This document shows positions 54,101 to 64,000 of a stretch of 64,000 nucleotides of DNA, piece by piece. Position 1 is the stretch's first letter, and each line of letters starts with the position of its first letter. Source of the stretch: Undaria pinnatifida (taxonomy: Eukaryota; Sar; Phaeophyceae; Laminariales; Alariaceae); contig JABAKD010000009.1 of assembly GCA_012845835.1 (NCBI GenBank), positions 12,801,955 through 12,865,954 of the forward strand. The letters are read 5' to 3'. The position numbers and the translations under genes were made by a program. The notes beneath the pieces are model-generated. The model saw only the letters and a list, made by a program, of their open reading frames with translations. It did no database searches and was not told where the DNA came from.

Positions 54101-57100
54101 CTGGCAAATAATCCCAAGCTTTATCCACTGCTGTGTTCGACAGACCCTTCAATTTTCTGTGTGCTCCACGCCCACATATGGGAGAATTCAATTATAGTGT
54201 GTATCTTGGCGCAAAACCCGCCGAGGGGGGAGGGAGGGGGCGGGGGGTGAGTACCCCCCCCCCCCCCCCCCCCGCCCACCCCTCCCCACTCCCCTCCCTG
54301 CATACTTGATGCGCCTATTTCGACACATCTCGGGCTGGCTTGTAGCTAATGATCCAACCTTTATTCGCCGTTCTGTGAGACCAGCCTTTCTATTTTATGT
54401 AGACCGTTCCAATCCGATTTTTCGTTTTTGCGATATGCTTCGGCCCCAAACCTGTTGTGTGTGCAGGGATGCCCGACTGCAAGTTCGGGCTGAACGACAA
54501 GCTTATCATGGAGCGCGACGCGACGGCCCGGCGTAGGCCGGACCGCCGCCCGTCGGTAGCACTGGATGACTGCACGTTCCACCGCTGCGTGCGCTTGGGA
54601 AAGTTCGACGCGGACCGGACGATCACCTTCATCCCTCCTGAGGGAGAGTTCGAGCTCATGCGGTAAGCAAGGGGTGGCGTGAGGTGGGGTGGGGTGGCGT
54701 GGGATGGGATGGGGTGGAGTGGGGTGGACCAGGTGTTGAATGGGGTCGGGTAGGGCAGGGTGAGGAGAGAGAGTTAGAGCTCATGCGGTAAGCGAGCGGG
54801 GTGGGGTGAGGTGGGGTGGGGTCGGGTGGGGTGGGGTGGAGTGGGTTGTGGATGATTGTGGGTTGGCATCGAGGAGGTATTCTTGTGACAATCCACCCGG
54901 CTGGGTGGAAGAAGCCTGTTATGTTGCACGCGTGGCGGTTGCTACGTTTCGCGTGAAATTTTAGACAGCATTTCCCCTTACCCTTCTGCGTGCCATTTTG
55001 TTTTTGTGTATGTGTGTATGTGTGTGTGTGTTTTTTTTTCTTTGTGGCGGTTGTGTCTTTGTCGGTCGCGCTTTTTTTCGCCGCACGACTCGAGCAGGTA
55101 CCGGGTCGCGGACAACGTGAACCTTCCTTTGAGGATTATACCCGCGGTTCAGGAGGAGGGCAGGTCTCGCGTTACGATCAACCTCAAGGTCTCGGCCGAC
55201 TTCAACTATAAGCTTTTCGGCAGCAATATCGTAGTCAAGGTGGGGATTTTGTTTGTTTTGCGCGGTGAGAGCTGAGATAGTAGAGCTGTCCCTGGAATCA
55301 CGAGCAGCAAGATAGTTTTTTTTTTTACTTGTAGAATCTCGCGCAAGCAGAATACTTTTAGCTACATCGTCAACTTGGGTGCGTTGGTGGATTGTGTTGT
55401 GTTCCTCACACGCTCGGAGATCAGCTGTTTATTACAAGAAAAAAGGGCTTCTATTAATAGCTCGCCATCGGACGCCATCGAAAAAAACTGTCTCTGCTTT
55501 TTGATGCAGCGTCTACTAGAAGCTCGCATTCGTTCGTCAGTGCATGCAGGTATATTTGGCTCCGCCGAGACCCCCTGACACGATTACCAGCGATGTTGAC
55601 GGCAGCGTTTAGATCCCCTTACTTTCGGAGTAAAACAAATGTCTTCAGGAAGCCGCAGGACAAGTCCGCAAGCTCCTCAGCAGCCAAATTGTGGGAGTTC
55701 CCCCCGGGCCCAAACTTGTGCGACGTCCTCCCACAGCCAGATTGTTCTGCGAACTGCTACGCATCCAGATTGTGATGGCCCCTCCGCGGCGAGCCTGTAC
55801 AAACTTACTCCGCGGCTAAACTGTCCCGAACTCCTCCTCCGAACCAAACACCCGCGATCCTCTCTGTACACGTGATACATGAAGTTTTGTTCTTCGAACC
55901 GTGTCGCCTTGTTGCTCCCTAGCGAACTGGTTTACCATATTTATATATATTTTTGCTTCGTTGGAGCCCCCCTTGCACGACTGCCAGCGGTGGTGCCAGT
56001 AGTAGCGTAGCGTTTGTGCCGCCTTTTTCTTCGAGCCCAAACCGGTGCATCGCTATGATACATGACGTTGTTGTTGTTCTTCCTCGTCTTCGAACTTGGA
56101 CTCCTCCTAGGACTCCTCCTTATGATACTTGGCGTTACGTTATTGTTGGCACCTTGGCGCCTCCTTAGGTCCCGGTGCCACCCAACACAGCGCGGTGCCA
56201 CATCCACGTCGTGGCGGGTCGGGCCAAGTACGAGCCGGAACAGCGCGCCATCGTGTGGCGGATCAAGCGCATCATCGGGGGGTCTGAGGCCGTGTTTGCG
56301 GCGGATGTGGAGCTGACTCCTAGCATCCGAGAGAAGGCGTGGTCGCGGCCGCCTATCCAGGTGCGGAGGTTTAGTGGGGGGTGGGGGGAGAAGGGGAGGG
56401 GGGGGAAGGGGAGGTGGGCGGGGGGGAAAAGGGGGGGAAAGGGGGAGGGAGGGGAGTGGGGGTGCACTAACTTCATGCGCGGCTGTAGTCGTATGACCGT
56501 AGACTCTCGCATCCCTGCAATGCCGGGACGGAGCACGTCGGGTTTCCATTTAACAGGCAGGCACTGCTCGCACCAAGCGCGAAGCAGGGGGGAGGGGGGC
56601 GGAGGGGAGAAGGAGGACGGGGGGGGACGGGGTCATACTTCAGGTCGTTTTTTCGTCTTGTGTCTCGTACGTCAATGTGTGCGCTCTCGGACCTCAGCAC
56701 AGGAAATGTCAAGTTTTTATGTGTTGGCATGGAGAAGATTGGCGTGTATACGTCGTAGCGTTTATTGTTGTGGTGGTGAAGGTGGGGCGATGAAGTTGGC
56801 CATTGCCACGTAACGCGGACGAAATATTACAGCGTCCGATGCAGAAGGCATATTATACACAGATAAAGAAATATCGTATTTTGTAACGTTACGTTTCGTT
56901 TCTCTCGACTGCTTTTTACGCCCATCGCCTGTTATTCTTCCCATCGGAAAATTCTTTTCAGAGTGAGTGCAATGTAAAACTGTGTGTGTCACTTTTCTCC
57001 GTTTTCTGCTCCCTCGCCTGCTTTTAATACCTGTCGGAAAATTGTGATTACCGGAAAATTCAGGCTGAGTTCCAGGTGCCGATGTTCACGTCGTCGGGGG

Positions 57101-57201
57101 TGCAAGTGCGGTTCCTCAAGGTGTACGACAAGAGCGGGTACCTCACCAAGCGATGGGTGCGATACATCACACGCGCTGGGCACTACCAGATCCGAATCTG
57201 A
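49587..57201 (+). CDS. AP2M1: AP-2 clathrin adaptor complex subunit mu (9 exons, 431 aa)
   Basis: AP-2 mu binds YxxPhi endocytic signals and membrane phosphoinositides in clathrin-coated pits. Exons: 49587-49648, 51789-51876, 52477-52672, 53255-53430, 53644-53749, 54467-54662, 55098-55239, 56169-56360, 57064-57201; all introns are GT-AG and every phase agrees. The N-terminal longin domain starts [20 protein letters not shown], matching AP-2 rather than AP-1. The linker carries LTSQITG, which fits the AAK1 phosphorylation consensus (Thr158). The mu homology domain runs from WRREGI (about 161) to the end. Signal-pocket residues Asp178 ([13 protein letters not shown]) and Trp417/Arg419 ([10 protein letters not shown]) are present. 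Length is close to the 435 residues of human AP2M1. No frameshift or missing motif is seen. Confidence 0.97.
50941..51060 (-). repeat. dispersed repeat R2, minus copy in AP2M intron 1
   Basis: Reverse-complement match to 2543-2692, next to a T run. AP2M intron 1 (49649-51788) otherwise holds a CCCT tract (50828-50880), a GTTG/GCT array (51118-51260) and a 20-base C run (51361-51380). Confidence 0.7.
52030..52195. repeat. CAA and CTTG microsatellites in AP2M intron 2
   Basis: CAA repeats at about 52032-52060 and CTTG-type repeats at 52065-52185. Apparent Leu/Ala/Cys-rich or Lys/Ser/Gln-rich frames are artefacts. Confidence 0.9.
54640..54800 (+). repeat. duplicated exon-6 end and splice donor in AP2M intron 6
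   Basis: The exon 6 end GAGCTCATGCG with donor GTAAGC (54652-54668) is repeated at about 54777-54793 as GAGCTCATGCGGTAAGCGAG, separated by GGGGTGG-type simple sequence. The second copy is a potential decoy donor. Confidence 0.7.
56450..56600 (+). repeat. repeat R5, copy 5, in AP2M intron 8
   Basis: A G-rich run, then CTTCATGCGCGGCTGTAGTC, GTAGACTCTCGCATCCCTGC, ATGCCGGGACGGAGCACGTC, AACAGGCAGGCACTGCTCGC and ACCAAGCGCGAAGC. Confidence 0.7.
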
Positions 57202-58661
57202 TTGATCAAACAAACCAATCTGATTGGTCAAACCAACAAATGTGATTGACTGAAGACGTTAATCTGATTGGCTAAGCAAGTGTAAAGTGGCGTCGGCCCT
57301 CCATGTTTTTTGCGCTTTGCACGATGTGTACGTGATTCGCGCGGCCTAGAGGTTGGCAGTGGGGTTTCGGCTTGTTTTGAGACGCGGTCCTATCTATAGT
57401 CGGGTGGGCTTTTCGGGTGTATGTAGAGTGTTCGTTCGCTGTTGGCCTCTTTTGCTGTCGTTCTTTCTTTTTTTTTGGTCGGGTTTTGTGGTTTTCGTGT
57501 CGACACCCCCTTGGGGAAAGAAAGCTGTCTGGGCAGGAAGTTAAGGAGAAGATAAGCTCATCTCGTGTTTGCGGAAAAGGCTTGGTTTGTGTCGTCACGC
57601 GCAGTTAGCAGCAAACTTTTGTGGACAATGCCTTGAAATAGCACTACGCCCGGCCTACTTTTTTTACATCGCGCAAGGGTAGCTAACCCGTCGATAACGC
57701 GTGTAGTGTACCAATCTTCACCGCTTCCAGATTGCGGAGTGAAGTCGTGGGCTTGTTTCGTTTTTTTTATCGGCGAGGTATTTATGCGAGTGTTTTGGCT
57801 CGGCGGGGGGGAGGGGGGGGGGAAGGCGAATCGTAGGGAGCATGCAATTTTGTGCAAGCGGTATTCCACCCCTGGACGTTGATAAACGGCCCGTGTTTTT
57901 TTTTATCGTCAACGCACTTGAGATTGCTCTCCGCCCTCTCTATGTGTGGTTGGTGGTGGTATTTGCTATGGCACCGAAGCTGTCACGCTCTTTCTATACC
58001 TCGAGGAATCAAACGAAAGTTGTATTATATACCGACGACGGCCTTTTTGGCGTGTAATTTCTACGGTTCATCTGTTCTGCGCACCGACCAGACGTTCTTG
58101 TGGACGCATGGCGTGATGGGCGAACATTTTTGTTGTTGTTGTTGCGTTTCAGCTGCTGTGTTGTGATTCTGCTGCTTGTCTGCACCACCAGGGAATATTC
58201 ATGACAATTATATAGTTACAGCCGTGTTCGCGGACCTTCTCGCCCGTGAAGATAAACGTTGTCGCTAAGGCCACGGCACACCCCACTTTCATTCTGCGTT
58301 GCGTAATAACCAATTCGACACTTCGGACAGATCACGATCTAGATCATCTAGATCCTGTAGTTCATCTCGATTATCTACAGAAGACCCTGTATCTGCCGCT
58401 CCGAGATGTTGTGCAGAATCTATCATTAGTGAGAGAACAGCAATGCAGAAGGGAACCTCGACCCATTCTCGAACTTCTGGAAGATACCCCACATGACGAA
58501 TCGCCGGCAACAAAGCACGATGACCACTCAACCAGCGTTGGGGGAAGTACCCGTTCTGGGTTCTGCATGCACCAGGATACATTCGTGGAGCCGTGTTGGT
58601 GCGGCACCCTTTGCTTCTGAGCCCCAGTTTGGTGGGGTGAAAATGGACAGCAGCTGCAACA
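57202..58661. other. AP2M 3' flank; no further gene established
   Basis: AATCTGATTGG-type motifs occur three to four times just after the stop (57194-57275), probably in the 3' untranslated region. A region at 58246-58620 is open on both strands; a minus frame, 58289-58582, contains GYLPEVREWVEVPFCIAVLS. I recognise no family for either. Confidence 0.4.
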
Positions 58662-58907
58662 GACTCGTTCTACGCCTCCACAACTTTTCTTGAACGAAAT
58701 CGCCGGTTTTGAAACCAGCTCTTGGCCGTATGTCCCGAAATACGGTGCCCCCTGCCACCCCGACGCCATCGTTCGGTACTCCTTTGCAAACGAACGAGAA
58801 AATATATGAAGATATCGTTTTCAGGGCATCTTTCCTCGCGTCGCGCAACCATGAAACGTTCGTGAATGGAAATCGCTGGTTTTTTGGGGGGCTATCGTAG
58901 AATCAGT
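58662..58907 (+). mobile_element. M1 element, copy near AP2M 3' flank
   Basis: GACTCGTTCTACGCC start, ACGAAATCGCCGGTTTTGAA, GAAATACGGTGCCCCCTGCC, CATGAAACGTTCGTGAA and GGGGCTATCGTAGAATCAGT end. Confidence 0.8.
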
Positions 58908-58948
58908 TAACAGAGATGCGCGGTTCTCTCTCAGCCAGCCGAGAGGGC

Positions 58949-58982
<34 letters not shown>

Positions 58983-59582
58983 TGGGCTCGCTGCCGTCGT
59001 GTTTTTCTTCACCGCGCGCGTCTGTTTATCGCGATGAAGCTGCGCTGCCGGCAGTTCTGTGTATTTCCACTGTATTTTACCAGGTACATATACTATCAAT
59101 AACCTGGCACCCAAACAAGTTCATACCGTACGCAGAAGAGATTAGTTTCGCCCATCTATCGAGCGCACGGGAGCACCAGAACACATCGAGAATCCCACTG
59201 CCCAGGGGGAAAAATAGGGGGGATTTAGATCGAGGCTGGGCCTAGCCCGGGCGATTCTTATAGAGTAGTAGAGTATCAGGAGGATGTGGGCTATATCCCC
59301 CCCGCCCCCGCTGCCCCCTCCCGCGTGCACAATGGTAGTTTTACCGGTTTTACAGTACAACGGAGATTATGATACTTGGTCAATACTTGTGAGTGGGAGA
59401 GGTCAGCGCCGAACGCTGTTTGTTGCAAAGATAACTATTACTGTCTTTCCGGATCACTCGCAGTATATCTATTACTACGTACACTAATTTTGCGCTCAAC
59501 AAGTCACGCATCACCAGGATGCTGTGCACAAACGAGCGCCCCTTACTCTTTGCTGCACTACGAGGCTGAAGATATGTTTTCG
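58908..59582. other. no gene; AGT microsatellite
   Basis: AGT repeats at 58950-58981 and short frames only. Confidence 0.4.
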
Positions 59583-59960
59583 TTATAAAGGCTTAGTAGT
59601 TGTGTGGGTAGGCAATTAGTCAACCTTTTACCAGTGGCCAAACGGACTGATTCCCTCTAGTCTAATACCTATCACGTCGCCGACAGACCACGGCTTTTGG
59701 AGTCGTGGATTCGATTCCTACTATCCACCAATAACAAAGTTTGACGACTTTCCGCATGTCGAACTTGAAAAACACTCTTCCTGGCATCCCCAGGAAATGG
59801 AACCTCGTGGATATTGACACGTCCGCCCGTATATCCGGCCGACCTGCTATCCCACCGTTTCAGGGGGGGGGGGGGTGCTATAAGGCTTAGTTTGGGTAGG
59901 CAATAGATAACCTTTTACCAGCGGTCAAAAGGACTAGTGCCTTCTAATTCCTTAGCATTC
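59583..59960 (+). repeat. tRNA-associated repeat R4, plus copy
   Basis: Reverse-complement counterpart of 6172-6480. It carries GTCGTGGATTCGATTCCTAC and TATCCACCA (59695-59722), a tRNA 3'-end-like segment with CCA. It is bracketed by two similar stretches, GGCTTAGT...GGGTAGGCAAT...AACCTTTTACCAG, at about 59590-59640 and 59882-59928. Confidence 0.55.
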
Positions 59961-61056
59961 TCTTCTTCGTCTTGCCGTTTTTGGCATCAAGTTTGTCGGA
60001 AAGTCAGACGTACAGACAGCGCAGAGGTTTTCCTGGCAGACACCTTAATTAGGTAAACCTAAGGAATTGTTTCGCTCGCCCTCCGACAGTTAGTGTCCAG
60101 CTCGAACCTCGACCAGACACTGTCAGTACAAGAAGAAAGAAAACCACAAGGAAGACATCCCTGGTGTGTCATTATTCTCATGCTTGCCATCCAACATGTA
60201 GCATAATATTTGACGTACAGTATTGACGGTACTATCGCACGGACAGCCCTTACGAATCTAAAACGTAGTTGAAAATATCCCTTGCGAACCTAACGCAGTT
60301 GACAGGGATTGGCAGGCAGCGCAGCGTGGTTCTTACCGAAGGTGCGTTCATGTGCTTCGTAGAAGTAGCATTATTATTATTATTTCAAGGGCTCCGCATG
60401 GGTGCCGGCATTCGCCGGCACCCATGCTTCGGGTAGGGCAGGGCAGCACTTTGACTTGTTCGATTCAATTTTTGATAAAGTGAAAAAAAATATCACAAGC
60501 AACCATAGTCTACACGGTACAGTATGTAAGGTAATGCCAAGAGTTCGATATAGAGTAACAATGGACTACTATTAATAGTTACCATTTTGAAGTGAATCCG
60601 ATTCCGAGCTTCATCAGATTTCGATCGGATAATCCGAGCACACGCCGACTGACCTTTTTTCTGGCAACGAAACTTTTTGATCGAGTTCGTTTCTTATGAT
60701 GTTTTTACTCAATCAAGCATCCGGGGCCAGCAAGGTGACTGACCATGTCCGCTGCGTGTTCTCTCCATAGCCACTGAGAGGCGCGCACTGAGCCAGCTTC
60801 TGAAATATATCATGCATGATATAATAGTATCATCTAGATCCGAGCCTCCCAGACCGACTAGCTTTCTGTCTGTGTGTTGTCTGATCGTGGAGAGACGTGC
60901 TGATGGTGTTCCAGGCGCGAAACACGGTGGTATCGCTGCCTTCGTCATTCAACTCCTCGAAGGCTATTGCAATGCTGCTGCTTGTTGCCAGCTGTGGACC
61001 GCTCACTTCTTGAAGACACAGTCAGTACGAGACTATAGCGCTTACAATTTTGACAG
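59961..61056. other. no gene recognised; one strong hairpin
   Basis: Apart from the hairpin at 60396-60427 I see no domain-bearing frame or repeat copy. A 79-codon minus frame at 60709-60948 is unrecognised. Confidence 0.4.
60396..60427. repeat. perfect 14-bp stem, 4-base loop hairpin
   Basis: GCATGGGTGCCGGC, loop ATTC, GCCGGCACCCATGC. GC-rich and perfectly paired; no T run follows. Confidence 0.9.
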
Positions 61057-61145
61057 TTAGCCCCTTTAGAGCCCCCGAACCCCTCCCTATACTAACTTCA
61101 AGTAAAATTGTCCCCAAAAAGGAGTTCCAGTTGTGAAGGGGTTAA
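61057..61145. mobile_element. M2 element, copy 3
   Basis: TTAGCCCCTTTAGAGCCCC start, CCCCTCCCTATACTAA, CAAGTAAAATTGTCCCCAAA, GTTCCAGTTGTG, and AAGGGGTTAA end. Confidence 0.7.
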
Positions 61146-61189
61146 GAGTTGCAGGCTCTTTTATAGACCAAAATAAAAACATGTCATTT

Positions 61190-62345
61190 TCGTCTGATCG
61201 CTCATTGGCCGGTATTCACAGACAAAGTAAGCGTCACCCGGGCACGATAGAGTCGCATCCCGGGATCGGAATCCATCCAAACATCTACAACTCCGACAAC
61301 CCGGGGACGAACACGGATATCATCCGGGTTGATACCTCCCCGCATGGTGTGGAAATCCCAACCCCACCGGCTGATTGTCTGGTTGGCCATGGTTTGTATG
61401 TTAAGCCAGCTCCACCTCGGGAGGATAGGGTCCCATCCCCGGTCCAGAGGTCGTTCTATGTCTCTAAACTTCGACCAACCGGGGAAGAAAACCGAGCTTT
61501 CTCGGGTCGACACCGCCCCGCACGGTGAGGAAACCCCAATCCCGTTGGCTAATCGCTGATTGGTTCGAGCTCCACAGCACTGTCCTACGCGGATAGAGGC
61601 CCATCAATAGAGGGCATTTCCGTTGCACACGGGGAAGATAGGGTCCCATCCCCGATTTGTAAACCCCCCTAGTATTTACAGCTCTAAATGCGCGGGAACA
61701 ATAGCGATGACCTCCCGTGTCGACACCGCCCCGCACGGCGTGGAACCCCAACCATACTGGCTTACCGCTGATTGGCTGGGGCTCAGACATAAGGGTAGCG
61801 CCACCACGGGAGGATAGAGTCCCATGCCCGTTTCAGAAATCCTGACAAACCGGGGACGATAACCGATTTATCCCGCGGGTCGACACAGCCCCCGCATGAT
61901 ATGGTGTGACTACTACTATGTATAAAAATTGGCTTATCGTTGATTGGCTGTGCAGCTCGTAGAGCCAGAGACACCCGAAGAGGATATAGGCCAGCCAATG
62001 GAGGGGGGGCGTTCCGACGCACCCAATGAGGATAGGCTCCATTTCCGTTCCTGAAATATTTTCCATACCCCATCAACTCCAACAAACCGGGGACGAAAAC
62101 GGATTTCTCCTGGGTCGACACCACACCACACGGTGTGGAATCCCTAGCTAGCTGACGTTCGTATACAACGCCAGCACCACAGAATAGGGTCCAACCCTCG
62201 GTTCGGAAATCCTTCAAGGTATTTTCAACTGGAAAAAAATGGGGCAACTCGCACTGATGAATTTTTATTCGTATACACCAACCCCGGTACGCGGACATTT
62301 CATTTGACCCCCTGCCTCGATACCGCCCCGCACAGTGTAACCTAA
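61190..62345. repeat. diverged tandem array of ~165-250 bp units
   Basis: Five to six units share GGATAGGGTCCCATCCCCG, ACCGGGGACGA, CGGGTCGACACCGCCCCGCA, GGTGTGGAA(T)CCCCAACC-like and CTGATTGGCT blocks; anchor copies of the GTCGACACC block lie near 61510, 61717, 61880 and 62115. Units vary in length and some blocks are missing, so the array is old. No conserved frame. Confidence 0.7.
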
Positions 62346-62857
62346 TATTCCACGTAATCGATTGATCGGCTCGGCTGGGGTTCGTGGATATAAAAGAAAC
62401 CACCACTCACTAAGAAGTTCAGCAAGTTCAACGGCTATCATCTCATATTGGCGTGTGATTGGAGAAGTTGTACATGGACCAATTACATAATACAGCAGTC
62501 AGTCCAGATCGAGTCCGAGATCGGTGCAACTTGCTTGGGTATCGTATTATAGCAGCAGTAATAAGCCCACTTCACTATTTTATTCATCGTATTTCCATAT
62601 CACATTTATTATTGTTCTCGCAGTACTCTCGCCCTCCCTCCCAGTAGTAGAACTCAGATCCGGGGTCACATAGCGGGCCCTCCTCCCCCTTCCCCACTAC
62701 GGTACATCCCTTAATTTTTATCGCGAGAAGAATTCAGCATTTTCTTCCTTCGTCGATTCGCGTCGAATTGTATCTACCCGCTCTGCTAGGCGTTCTCAGC
62801 AGTTAGTTAGTTGATCCTATTTTTGCATTTCTGCAAATAAAGTCAAATTTCGCAAAG
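62346..62857. other. no gene recognised
   Basis: No repeat or domain seen. Confidence 0.4.
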
Positions 62858-62927
62858 AAAGATGGAAATCGAACTCAAGGGCCAACGCTAGTAGTATTCG
62901 AGGGTAACCACTAGACCATCGGGGCGA
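62858..62927 (-). repeat. tRNA-like sequence with A and B boxes
   Basis: On the minus strand TGGTCTAGTGGTTA (A box, 62906-62919) and GAGTTCGATTTCC (B box, 62864-62876) are spaced as in a tRNA gene. The acceptor ends (GCCCCGA against CATCTTT) do not pair and the anticodon arm is poor, so this is more likely a SINE head or tRNA pseudogene. Confidence 0.5.
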
Positions 62928-63170
62928 CCGGCTCTATATAATGAGCTGGAGATGATCAATCAGCAAGGAGCAGCAAGGAGCACGTCAAGTAGGAAGCAAC
63001 ACAACACTATTTGTCAGTTTACGTACCAACACGAGACCGCTTCCGGTTGATTGACCGGCAGACGACCAAGAACGGCAACGGCGACAGGCACCACAGCAAC
63101 AACAAAGCACACCTTCCACACCGCCTATACCTCTCCATAGAGTCTTCTCGGGGAAAAGAACCACCAAACG

Positions 63171-63536
63171 ATGCGATACGGGGACGAATGCATGCCACTG
63201 GTTTCTTCCGTGGATACCGTCTACTACTACGACCTTCGCGCGGCGCAGCTTAACAACAGGAGCGATGTTTCCCCTGGTTTTTTATGTCGAAAACTTATTC
63301 CCTGTTTTTTGGTGCACCCCTTCCCATGCCATGAGTCAGAGAAAAAGCGTGTTTGTGTTAGAGCATCAGTGCGTGTGCTCTTACTCGTATCTATATTACT
63401 TGCACGAGTACAAGCTATGTCCATGTGCCCGAACTACCACCCTCGAGGCCGGGGAGGCAGCCACTCGCGGTGCTGCTGTGTGGCGTTTTCTGGCGCAGTA
63501 ATCGTAATCACTATTACGGGGGACCATAGTAAATAG
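63171..63536 (+). CDS. unrecognised open frame, possible first exon
   Basis: The N-terminal 33 codons (MRYGDECMPLVSSVDTVYYY onward) look protein-like, while the remainder is Cys/Val/Arg-rich and runs into the M3 element at 63514. No family recognised; a splice donor after the first part is possible but unproven. Confidence 0.2.
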   Translation: MRYGDECMPLVSSVDTVYYYDLRAAQLNNRSDVSPGFLCRKLIPCFLVHPFPCHESEKKRVCVRASVRVLLLVSILLARVQAMSMCPNYHPRGRGGSHSRCCCVAFSGAVIVITITGDHSK

Positions 63537-63618
63537 GACCTACGGTACACACAAAAACCAATATATTTTCCTTTTTTGACTAACAATATTTGGTCCTATT
63601 TACTATGGTCCCCCGTAA
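63514..63618. mobile_element. TA-flanked 105-bp inverted-repeat element M3, copy 2
   Basis: Exactly the same length as the copy at 8425-8529. The terminal inverted repeats (first 27 and last 27 bases) are perfect here, and TA stands at 63512-63513 and 63619-63620. Perfect ends suggest a younger insertion than copy 1. Confidence 0.9.
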
Positions 63619-63915
63619 TACTACCTCCTCCCCGTTTTAGTCATGCGTGCGCTTGCAATGTCGATCCATGTACCGTACGTACCTACCGAAATTCAATAAT
63701 GAAGTGCACTACTGCTATGATATCATACCTACCGCCGTACCATGGGGATTTTTTACAGTAAATAATATTTGTTTTGGGACAAAATATGATGCCAGTTTGG
63801 AAATCGTGTCTTGTCAAGATGTATTTTATCAACCACTCCATACATCAAGATCCTATGAACACCTGGAGAGTGCCGTTCAAAACACAACAATATGCGCACT
63901 TCACGCTTGTCTCGC
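63619..63915. other. no gene recognised
   Basis: AT-rich sequence without recognisable features. Confidence 0.4.
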
Positions 63916-64000
63916 TCAGCCTCCGTCCGCGTTCACGTCGAGGTGCGGAACGGATGAGGCAGGGAGAAGGGCATTGGAGCCGCCCCTCGAAGACGGCGCT
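63916..64000 (-). CDS. possible C-terminal exon of a gene beyond the window
   Basis: On the minus strand a frame entering from the right edge reads APSSRGGSNALLPASS then VPHLDVNADGG and a TGA (63916-63918). Composition is protein-like but the stretch is too short to identify. Confidence 0.2.
   Translation of the reverse strand, partial: APSSRGGSNALLPASSVPHLDVNADGG

Noticed and set aside
62858..62927. Functional tRNA gene
   Set aside because: A and B boxes are good but the acceptor stem does not pair and no convincing anticodon arm forms.

Overview
The window is eukaryotic nuclear DNA: intron-rich genes with GT-AG introns, very abundant microsatellites and G/C homopolymers, nested small transposons, and an LTR retrotransposon. 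The two recognisable host genes are eukaryotic membrane-traffic genes. Introns of several hundred bases, long poly-G tracts and a LINE-type C-terminal fragment of a kind I associate with brown algae suggest a brown alga (stramenopile); this assignment is inference. Layout: bases 1-13,100 hold no convincing gene. They are a mosaic of dispersed repeats: several small terminal-inverted-repeat elements (some nested), tRNA-related repeats, a 78-bp tandem array and long G or C runs. Bases 13,122-13,614 are a broken LINE reverse-transcriptase C-terminus. From 13,534 to about 48,060 on the minus strand lies one large gene for VPS51, the subunit shared by the GARP and EARP tethering complexes. Its middle exons appear twice (19,512-28,398 and 28,900-37,776) on either side of an N gap of exactly 500 bases. 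The pattern of indels and the position of the contig ends argue that this is an assembly overlap and not a real duplication. An 8.2-kb Ty3/gypsy chromodomain retrotransposon (37,736-45,934) sits antisense in the VPS51 intron between exons 2 and 3. Its LTRs are almost identical. Its gag, pol and integrase lie in one reading frame interrupted by a TGA-CGG stop with a downstream stem-loop, a readthrough-type signal, and by a second, TAG, stop. About 1.5 kb from the VPS51 start, in the opposite direction, begins the AP-2 clathrin adaptor mu subunit gene (49,587-57,201, nine exons, 431 codons), complete and intact. Bases 57,202-64,000 again hold repeats: another copy of the commonest small element, a hairpin, a diverged tandem array of about 200-bp units, a second copy of a 105-bp TA-flanked element, and possible but unproven exon fragments at the right edge. 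How the genes relate: VPS51 acts in retrograde and recycling endosome-to-Golgi tethering, and AP-2 mu selects cargo in clathrin endocytosis, so the divergent pair links uptake and recycling. Everything else is mobile or simple-sequence DNA that has invaded their introns and flanks.
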